DNA of 9,923 nt from CAVSWN01 sp046728115 (GTDB lineage Bacteria > Acidobacteriota > Vicinamibacteria > Vicinamibacterales > CAVVIG01). The stretch spans positions 1 to 9,923 of the forward strand of contig JBKPDW010000117.1 of NCBI GenBank assembly GCA_046728115.1, in the 5' to 3' direction. Made by a program: the position numbers and the translations under genes. Below the pieces are notes generated by a model. That model did no database searches. It saw nothing but the letters and a program-made list of their open reading frames with translations, and was not told the origin of the DNA. This document shows, in pieces, positions 1 through 5,742 of this stretch (the first letter of the stretch is position 1; each line of letters starts with the position of its first letter).

Positions 1-461
1 TTGTTCCCGTGATGGACGTGGTTGTCGATCATCGCCGCCAGGAGGTTGTTGGCGGCCGTCATCGCGTGCAGGTCGCCCGTGAAGTGGAGGTTGATGTCCT
101 CCATCGGGACGACCTGCGCATGACCGCCGCCCGCCGCGCCGCCTTTGACGCCGAAGCAGGGGCCGAGCGACGGTTCGCGGACGGCGACCATCGATTTCTT
201 GCCGAGCCGGCGGAACGCGTCGCCGAGACCGACTGTGGTCGTCGTCTTGCCCTCGCCGGCCGGCGTGGGCGTGATCGCCGTGACTAGCACCAGCGCGCCG
301 TCAGGAGCGTCGCGGCGCCGTTCGAGCGCGTCGAGCTTGATCTTGGCTTTGTGCGACCCGAAGGGCTCGACGTCGCACGCCGTCAGCCCCATCTCCGCCG
401 CGATCTGATCGATTGGTCGAAGCGCGGCGGCGCGCGCGATGTCGATGTCGCGCTTGCCCAT
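1..461 (-). CDS. fhs: Formate--tetrahydrofolate ligase, N-terminal part (partial)
   Basis: This enzyme (FTHFS) joins formate to tetrahydrofolate using ATP, giving 10-formyl-THF, and is reversible. It acts in the cytoplasm. The first 153 residues are visible and the C-terminus lies beyond the window start. The protein opens with MGKRDIDIARAAALRPIDQI, the usual FTHFS start. A P-loop, TPTPAGEGKTTTT, lies at residues 64-76. Further family hallmarks are REPSLGP (95-101), GVKGGAAGGGHAQVVPMEDI (104-123) and NLHFTGDLHAMTAANNLLAA (124-143). The ATG at 461 shares its A with the soxB stop (TGATG). No strong Shine-Dalgarno is seen, which fits translational coupling. Position at the end of the sarcosine oxidase operon suggests a role in handling the one-carbon unit released as methylene-THF, in either direction. 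The identity is secure; the metabolic direction is inference. Confidence 0.95.
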   Translation of the reverse strand, partial: MGKRDIDIARAAALRPIDQIAAEMGLTACDVEPFGSHKAKIKLDALERRRDAPDGALVLVTAITPTPAGEGKTTTTVGLGDAFRRLGKKSMVAVREPSLGPCFGVKGGAAGGGHAQVVPMEDINLHFTGDLHAMTAANNLLAAMIDNHVHHGN

Positions 462-1678
462 CAGTGCGACACTGCCGCCGCCGCCTTCTCGCCCACGAGC
501 CTGTCTTCCGAGAAGCGCGTGATCGAGAACGGCTGCAGGACCTTCGGCGTTTTACCGGTCGCGATGAGCTCCGCGATGCGCTTGCCGGCGACGGGGCCGG
601 CCTTGAAGCCGTAGGTGCCCCAGCCGACATCGAGGATGAATCCTTTCAGCCCGGGCACCGTTCCCATGATCGGGCTGTAGTCGGGCGTCATGTCGCAGCT
701 GCCCGCCCATTGGCGCAGCACCCGGACGTGCCGGAGGCACGGGAACAGTTCGAGCGTGTGCGACGCCGTCGACTCCAGGAACGGCAGCGTCGAGCGCGTG
801 TTGTACGAGCTGTACGGATCGATTTCCGATCCGATCACCAGCTCGCCGCGATCGGTCTGACTGACGTAAACGTGCAGCGTCGCGGACACGATCACGTGGT
901 CCAGGAACGGCGTCAGCGGCTCGGTGACGAACGCCTGCAGCGGATGCGTGACGACCGGAAGTTTGAGGCCGACGAGCTTCGAGACCGTCGAGCAGAAGCC
1001 CGCCGTGGCATTCACGACCGTCCCGGTCTGAATCGTGCCGCGATTGGTCTGAACGGAGGTAACGCTCCTGCCGTCGCCGTTGGACGTGCCGATGCCGACG
1101 GCCTCGGTGAACGGAAAGATCGAGATGCCCCTCCGATCCACTTCGCGCGCGTACCCCCATACGACCGCGTCGTGCCGGATGATGCCGCCGGGCGGGTGGT
1201 ACAGCGCCGCAAGAATCGGATACCGCTGCCGCTTGGAAATGTCGATGCTCGGCACCAGCGCTTTGATCTCGTCGGCGTCGATCACGCGGCTGTCGACCCC
1301 CATCAACTTATTGACTTCGGCGCGCACGCGAAGACCGGCAATCCCACTCTCGGTGTGCGAGATGCTCAGATGTCCCTGCTGGGAGAAGAACACGTTGTAG
1401 CCGAGCTCCACCGACATCCGCTCGTACAGCTTGACGGACTCGTCGTAGAACGCGACGCCCTCGGGCGTTCGATAATTCGATCGGATGATCGCGGTATTCC
1501 GGCCGCTCGCGCCGCCGCCCAAGTACCCCTTATCCAGCACTGCCACGTTCGTGATGCCGTGCTTGGCCAGGTAATACGCCGTCGCCAGGCCGTGCACGCC
1601 CGCCCCGATGATGACGACGTCGTACCGACCCTTCAGCTCGCGGGTCGTCCACATCCGATCGTGACGCATCCACCACAT
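461..1678 (-). CDS. soxB: Sarcosine oxidase beta subunit (FAD-dependent DAO-family oxidoreductase)
   Basis: This is the catalytic flavoprotein subunit, which oxidises the N-methyl group of sarcosine or a similar secondary or tertiary amine. It has 405 aa, close to the family norm. The N-terminal Rossmann motif is YDVVIIGAGVHGLATAYYL (residues 19-37, with GAGVHG at 25-30), followed by SGRNTAIIRSNY (58-69), typical of the tetrameric beta subunit. His169, in GGIIRHDAVVWG, matches the site where the classical beta subunit (His173 in Corynebacterium) carries covalent FMN. The C-terminal part has TPDYSPIMGTVPG (331-343) and WGTYGFKAGPVAGKRIAELI (353-372). There are in-frame Met codons at residues 1, 4 and 9. 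The first is used, with only a weak GAGA about 11 nt upstream. It lies 42 nt after soxG and overlaps fhs by one base. The substrate could be sarcosine, dimethylglycine or another N-methyl amino acid; sequence alone does not decide. Confidence 0.93.
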   Translation of the reverse strand: MWWMRHDRMWTTRELKGRYDVVIIGAGVHGLATAYYLAKHGITNVAVLDKGYLGGGASGRNTAIIRSNYRTPEGVAFYDESVKLYERMSVELGYNVFFSQQGHLSISHTESGIAGLRVRAEVNKLMGVDSRVIDADEIKALVPSIDISKRQRYPILAALYHPPGGIIRHDAVVWGYAREVDRRGISIFPFTEAVGIGTSNGDGRSVTSVQTNRGTIQTGTVVNATAGFCSTVSKLVGLKLPVVTHPLQAFVTEPLTPFLDHVIVSATLHVYVSQTDRGELVIGSEIDPYSSYNTRSTLPFLESTASHTLELFPCLRHVRVLRQWAGSCDMTPDYSPIMGTVPGLKGFILDVGWGTYGFKAGPVAGKRIAELIATGKTPKVLQPFSITRFSEDRLVGEKAAAAVSH

Positions 1679-1720
1679 GATGATCTGATCTCTAAAAATT
1701 GCGGGCAGGAGCCAATCGGC

Positions 1721-2437
1721 TCACCCCGCGTTGACGCCGACGGCTTGCGCGCGCATTGCGGCCGATGCCTGCGACCCGCACAGCAGCTGCTCTGCCGCGG
1801 TACCGAACGGCGTCAATCCGAGCTGCTCGCCGGCGTGGTGAATCGTTGTCCACATGTACTCCGCGGCATCCCGGCCTACGAGCATCATGTACGCGCGCAG
1901 TTCGCCCCAGTCGCTGCGATAGAGCGTGGCGTGGACGTGTGCGACGGTGCACGGCACCACGGCGTGATTGCCGAACGTGCGGGGACGCAGATCGACCGAC
2001 GTGAGGCCCCCGAGCAGATCGGCAGCATTCGGGCCGACGAGGGCGAACGCCGCGAGCGCCGACGTGATATCTGTGACGTGCACGCAGCCGGTCGAGTGCG
2101 CGAAGACGCTCTCGACCGCCTCGCGGATGCGGTCGTCCTGACGTGCGGTCAGGATGAGGGCATGACCGGGTTTCAGTCGCAGCACGGCGCTGACGCCGTC
2201 GAGGCGTTCACACTCACCCAGGCGTCCGTCCACCGCCGTGCCCTTCACGTCCAGCTTGCCCAGCGAGCTGACGTCCTGTATGCCAACGCCGCGCTGGACC
2301 CGCGCCGCCTCGTCGGCGGCGTCGCCAAACGCCGCCGGCATGCGCCATCCGTCGACGTCCGCCCAAGTTGCTTTCTGCGAGAGCTGCGCGCGATATGCGC
2401 CGCTCACTCTGTACGGCTGGAATTGATTTCGGGCCAT
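1721..2437 (-). CDS. soxG: Sarcosine oxidase gamma-like subunit (GcvT N-domain fold)
   Basis: This 238-aa protein is related to the folate-binding domain of GcvT and sits where the gamma subunit is expected, one base after the soxA stop (TGA-C-ATG). Visible family features are VGIQDVSSLGKLDVKG (51-66), VHVTDITSALAAFALVGPNA (119-138), and a late TPFGTAAEQLL (209-219). These line up with the GcvT part of SoxA (IIDVGTLGKLDVKG, VHVTNITAALGAVNVAGP, APFGVEAQRVL). The alpha-subunit segment VGELGYELHFP is altered here to SDWGELRAYMMLV, so a structural rather than folate-catalytic role is likely. It is somewhat longer than the roughly 200-aa classical gamma subunit. Only a weak GAAGAG precedes the start, consistent with re-initiation after soxA. 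The GcvT relationship is strong; the gamma label rests largely on operon context. Confidence 0.8.
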   Translation of the reverse strand: MARNQFQPYRVSGAYRAQLSQKATWADVDGWRMPAAFGDAADEAARVQRGVGIQDVSSLGKLDVKGTAVDGRLGECERLDGVSAVLRLKPGHALILTARQDDRIREAVESVFAHSTGCVHVTDITSALAAFALVGPNAADLLGGLTSVDLRPRTFGNHAVVPCTVAHVHATLYRSDWGELRAYMMLVGRDAAEYMWTTIHHAGEQLGLTPFGTAAEQLLCGSQASAAMRAQAVGVNAG

Positions 2438-2438
2438 G

Positions 2439-5315
2439 TCAGCTCTTCAGTCGCTCGCCGTCGGGATCATAAAACGGCTTCAGCACCACGCGGCCTTCGC
2501 TTACGCGATCGTTGCTCTTGATGTGGAACACACGACCCTCGACTGCGAGGTCCGGCGGTACCCACGCCAAGCCAATGGTACGACCGAGCAGCGGACTTCG
2601 CTTCGCGCTCGTGACACGCCCGATCGGCGAATTGCCGGCCACGACGGCATCGCCTTCGAACGGCAGCACGCCGTTGGTCATCTCGAAGCCCACGAGGCGC
2701 TGCCGCAGCGGCTGGCCGTCCTGGCGCGACAACGCCGCCCGGCCGATGAAGTCGGGCTTTTCGAGTTTCACCGCCCAGCCCAGATCGGCTTCGTATGGGT
2801 TGCTCAAGGCGTCGGTGTCGTGGCCGGGGATGATATGCAGTTTCTCCAGCCGCAGCACGCGCTGCGCTTCGACGCCGAATGGCGCGATGCCCCAATCCTT
2901 GCCGGCCTGGAGCAGCGTGCTCCACAGATAGTCGCCGTACTCTGCCGGAAAATGCAGCTCGTAGCCGAGCTCGCCGACAAACCCGATTCGCATCAGCAGC
3001 GCGGGCACGCCGGCCACCAATCCTTGCGCCGAACCGAGATACGGCACCGCCGTCGAGGACAGATCGAGGTCCGTCAGACGCGTGAGCAGCTCGCGCGACT
3101 TCGGGCCCGCGACGTTGACGGCGCCGAGCGCCGCCGTGATGTTCGTCACGTGGACGCAGCGCCCGCCGTCGGCCAGCCACCACTCCAGCCATTGTTCGAC
3201 CGAGTCGAGGGCGCCGGTACCGGTGGTGACGAAGAAGTGATCGTCACCGAGTCGCGCGATCGTCCCGTCGTCGACGATGATGCCCGCATCGTCGAGCATC
3301 ACGCGATACCGAATCCGCCCCGGCTTCAAATTCGCAACTCGATTCGGATGGATCCACTCGAGGAACGCAGCGGCGTCGCGGCCTTTCACGTCGAGCTTGC
3401 CGAGCGTGCCGACGTCGATGATGCCGACGCGCTCGTGAACCGCGCGGCACTCCGCTTCCACCGTCGAATACACGAGCGGACGCTTCCACGCGCCCATATC
3501 CATCCACGTCACGTTGCTTTCGTCATGGCGATGATGGCAGGGCGTGCGTCGAATCAGGTTGTGCGCCGGACCGGCGAGCAGGCCGAGCGGAACGGGCGTC
3601 GCGGGCGGACGCGTCGTCGTGGTGCCCGTGGCCGCGATTGTCTGACCGGTCATCGACGCGCACAGCTCCACCGCGGTGTGATGGCACATCTTCCCCTGGC
3701 ACGGGCCCATCGTGATGGTCGTGTACCGCTTGAGCGTCTGGATATGATCGAATCCTTCCTGCAGCGCGTTCTTGATGTCCTTCGTCGACACGTCCTCGCA
3801 CAGGCAGACGAACTGCTTCGTGTTCGAGTACGCAGCCATCACCGGCCTGACGGATCCGGAAGGCTCGAGGCCTGTCGTGGCGGCGGTCGACGCGGTGCGA
3901 TCGGCGGCATCGCCAAGGCCGGTCGACGCGGCGGCCTTGAGCCCGGCCTGCGTGCCGTTTCGCAGGATGCCGTCGAGCGTCGTCGCGCCCGCGACTTCCC
4001 CGGCGACGAACAGCCAGTCCGGGAATCCGGTGGGAAAGCGCGAGCCGAGATCGCTGCGGAATTCGAGCGTGCACGTCTCCTGTCCGAGCAGGGTGGTGTT
4101 GGGTTCCCATCCGCCCGCGAGGACGAGCAGGTCCGCAGCCACCGTCTGTTCGGAGCCCTTCATCGGCGTGCCGGAGGCGTCGAGCCGCGCCAGCGAGACA
4201 CGCTCGACTCGCTTCGAGCCGTGCGCTTCGACGACGGTGTAGCCGGCGAGCGCAACCGATGCGCCCAGGGTCCGCAGCGCGGCCTCTGAATCGACGCGGG
4301 CGTCCGCCACAGCCGCCAGCTCGATGCCGGCCGCCTTCAACTCGCGCGCAACGCGGAGTCCACGATTATCGTTCGCGACGACAACCGCGCGGGTACCGGG
4401 CGTAACGCCGTACAGCGCGATGACGCGCTGAATACCCTCGCCGAGAAACACGCCGGGCAGATCGTTGTTCTGGAAGACGAGCGGATGCTCGTAGCCGCCG
4501 CTGGCGATGACGATGCGATCGGCGCGCACTTTGGTCATCCGTTCTCGCTGAATCACCGCGAGCAGACGACCCTCGTACAGTCCGAACGCCGTGGCGTCCG
4601 TCATGACGCGGATTTGCGGTTTGGCGGCGACTCGCTGCGCAAGCTTTTCGGCAACGTGGTAGTCGGGCGTCGTCCCGTCGGTTGCCAATAGCTGCCATTG
4701 CAGGTGCCCGCCGAGGCGCGGCTGATCGTCGATGAGCAGCACCTCGGCGCCGAGTCGCGCGGCTTCGAGCGCCGCACTCAATCCCGCCGGACCGCCGCCG
4801 ACGACGGCGACGTCGGTGTGCGCGTGGATCACGTCGCTGTGCGCGGCGGGGTCGAGCGTCGGATCGAAGCGCCCCAGCCCTGCGAGGTGCCGCAGCACTT
4901 TCTCGTAGGTCGGCCACAGCCATCGCGGCTGCATGAACGTCTTGTAGTAGAAGCCGACCGGCAGCAGCGCATCGCACGAATCGAGGACGCCTTGCGCGTC
5001 GTTCTCGAGCGAGGGCCACGCGTGCTGGCTGCGCACGACAGCGCCGTTGCGTACGGGCTCGACGCACGTGCGCACGTTCGGCACGCCGTCGACGGTCATC
5101 AAGCAATTCGGACAGCGGCCCGCGGCGCACAGCAGTCCGCGGCGGCGATGGTATTTGAAGCTCCGCGATAGCGTCTGCACGCCGTCGGCGCACAACGCCA
5201 CACCGATCGTCTCGCCGTGATACGCTGCCACTGATCTTCCGTCGAACGTGAACGACAGCGGGCGCGATCGATCGACTCGCTGCGCGGGATGAATCGGAAG
5301 CCGCCGATCGCTCAT
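2439..5315 (-). CDS. soxA: Sarcosine oxidase alpha-like subunit with two cysteine (Fe-S) motifs
   Basis: This 958-aa subunit binds a dinucleotide and transfers the methyl carbon to tetrahydrofolate. Residues ~15-110 form a Fer2_4-type domain with SFKYHRRRG and cysteines 63, 68, 71 and 84 (C-x4-C-x2-C-x12-C). A pyridine-nucleotide/FAD Rossmann fold follows, with DVAVVGGGPAGLSAALEAAR (168-187), IASGGYEHPLVFQNNDLPGV (270-289) and FVAGEVAGATTLDG (436-449). A BFD-like segment carries Cys504, 506, 539 and 544 (CLCEDVSTKDI, GPCQGKMC). A Thr/Pro-rich linker leads to RRTPCHHRH (589-597) and a C-terminal GcvT-like domain from ~604, including DDAGIIVDDGTIARL and VGELGYELHFP. The ATG at 5315 is chosen over an upstream in-frame start at 5468 because it has a GGAGG 10 nt upstream, overlaps soxD by ATGA, and begins where homologues begin. 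Classical alpha subunits, as I recall them, lack these eight cysteines, so an Fe-S dehydrogenase variant is possible. Confidence 0.92.
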   Translation of the reverse strand: MSDRRLPIHPAQRVDRSRPLSFTFDGRSVAAYHGETIGVALCADGVQTLSRSFKYHRRRGLLCAAGRCPNCLMTVDGVPNVRTCVEPVRNGAVVRSQHAWPSLENDAQGVLDSCDALLPVGFYYKTFMQPRWLWPTYEKVLRHLAGLGRFDPTLDPAAHSDVIHAHTDVAVVGGGPAGLSAALEAARLGAEVLLIDDQPRLGGHLQWQLLATDGTTPDYHVAEKLAQRVAAKPQIRVMTDATAFGLYEGRLLAVIQRERMTKVRADRIVIASGGYEHPLVFQNNDLPGVFLGEGIQRVIALYGVTPGTRAVVVANDNRGLRVARELKAAGIELAAVADARVDSEAALRTLGASVALAGYTVVEAHGSKRVERVSLARLDASGTPMKGSEQTVAADLLVLAGGWEPNTTLLGQETCTLEFRSDLGSRFPTGFPDWLFVAGEVAGATTLDGILRNGTQAGLKAAASTGLGDAADRTASTAATTGLEPSGSVRPVMAAYSNTKQFVCLCEDVSTKDIKNALQEGFDHIQTLKRYTTITMGPCQGKMCHHTAVELCASMTGQTIAATGTTTTRPPATPVPLGLLAGPAHNLIRRTPCHHRHDESNVTWMDMGAWKRPLVYSTVEAECRAVHERVGIIDVGTLGKLDVKGRDAAAFLEWIHPNRVANLKPGRIRYRVMLDDAGIIVDDGTIARLGDDHFFVTTGTGALDSVEQWLEWWLADGGRCVHVTNITAALGAVNVAGPKSRELLTRLTDLDLSSTAVPYLGSAQGLVAGVPALLMRIGFVGELGYELHFPAEYGDYLWSTLLQAGKDWGIAPFGVEAQRVLRLEKLHIIPGHDTDALSNPYEADLGWAVKLEKPDFIGRAALSRQDGQPLRQRLVGFEMTNGVLPFEGDAVVAGNSPIGRVTSAKRSPLLGRTIGLAWVPPDLAVEGRVFHIKSNDRVSEGRVVLKPFYDPDGERLKS

Positions 5316-5575
5316 CGGGATGTTGCCTCCGGTCGGATCACGTCGACGACGACGTTGGTTCGCGTGTCGCGTAGCGCGAGGAACCACGCATGACAACCAC
5401 CGCGGTGATACCACCATTCTTTCTGCACGCCGGCCTCGTTGGTCCGCGTGTAGAGATAGCCGCTCCACGCGTCGGCGGTCGCGTCCGGTTGCGGCCGCGA
5501 TCCGAACTCACCACCGAATCGAAATTCGTAGACATCTCTGGGCCCGCAGTTCGGGCACGCGAGCAGAAAAGACAC
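5312..5575 (-). CDS. soxD: Sarcosine oxidase delta subunit (zinc-binding)
   Basis: This is the small structural subunit of heterotetrameric sarcosine oxidase, which binds one Zn2+. As called it has 87 aa, typical of the family. The zinc ligands are visible: CPNCG near the N-terminus (Cys7 and Cys10) and HRGGCHAWF near the middle (His57 and Cys61). Other family marks are CGPRDVYEFRFGGE, the DAWSGYLYTRTN segment and WFLALRDT. Two in-frame GTG codons compete, at 5581 and 5575. The second is preferred because GAGAGG at 5581-5586 sits 5 nt before it, whereas it would overlap the first. This start also puts the first Cys at residue 7, close to known SoxD proteins. No ATG is available. It is the first gene of the operon and its TGA overlaps the soxA ATG (ATGA). 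Identity is well supported; the exact start is moderately sure. Confidence 0.9.
   Translation of the reverse strand: MSFLLACPNCGPRDVYEFRFGGEFGSRPQPDATADAWSGYLYTRTNEAGVQKEWWYHRGGCHAWFLALRDTRTNVVVDVIRPEATSR
5326..5330 (-). promoter_or_regulatory. Ribosome binding site of soxA
   Basis: Read on the minus strand, GGAGG lies 10 nt before the ATG at 5315, inside the end of soxD. It is the clearest Shine-Dalgarno in the operon and decides the soxA start against the longer in-frame extension. Confidence 0.75.
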
Positions 5576-5580
5576 CGGCA

Positions 5581-5586
5581 CCTCTC
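5581..5586 (-). promoter_or_regulatory. Ribosome binding site of soxD
   Basis: GAGAGG on the minus strand is followed after 5 nt by the GTG at 5575. The alternative GTG at 5581 would begin inside this motif, so the site favours the shorter soxD. Confidence 0.5.
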
Positions 5587-5681
5587 AGAAACGATTGCGG
5601 AAGATCCTTCGTCGTCGATCGCTGCGTGTGGAGCGCGATGGCTGCGTGACAGCCTTAGCCTAGGGTATTCTCCTGCCTGCC

Positions 5682-5711
5682 TTGAAGTCGAATCACGCCA
5701 AATCTTATCAA
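5682..5711 (+). promoter_or_regulatory. Candidate sigma70-type promoter for the regulator gene
   Basis: TTGAAG (5682-5687) and TATCAA (5706-5711) each match four of six consensus bases with an 18-nt spacer. A start about 7 nt downstream would give a leader of roughly 25 nt before the ATG at 5743. The match is modest and untested; it is the best pair in the AT-rich part of the gap. Confidence 0.3.
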
Positions 5712-5742
5712 GAATTATTAGAATCCCTCAGTTGGCCGTCTG

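Larger units (their letters stand above)
5576..5742. promoter_or_regulatory. Divergent intergenic control region between soxD and the regulator
   Basis: This is the only sizeable non-coding stretch in the window and separates two divergent transcription units. Its right half (about 5660-5725) is clearly richer in A and T than its surroundings and must hold the regulator promoter, with the sox operon promoter probably further left. Visible elements are a palindromic CCTAGG within 5658-5664, a TATTCT at 5666-5671, and two AGAAT units 9 bp apart (5711-5715 and 5720-5724). No convincing minus-strand -35/-10 pair was found for soxD. No terminator, riboswitch or small gene is recognisable. Confidence 0.6.

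Noticed and set aside
1679..1720. Possible internal promoter in the soxG-soxB gap
   Set aside because: Only about half-consensus boxes (TTGGCT, TAGAGA) could be paired; not enough to call.
413..2521. 702-codon open frame on the plus strand opposite soxB and soxG
   Set aside because: It is Arg/Asp/His-rich with no recognisable domain and lies wholly opposite well-identified genes. GC-rich codon bias keeps antisense frames open.
2436..4289. 617-codon open frame on the plus strand opposite soxA
   Set aside because: Same low-complexity Arg-rich composition, opposite a clear SoxA; a shadow frame.
5316..5468. 51-residue N-terminal extension of soxA into soxD
   Set aside because: Arg-rich, not family-like, overlaps soxD, and the ATG at 5315 has a good GGAGG and the normal family start.
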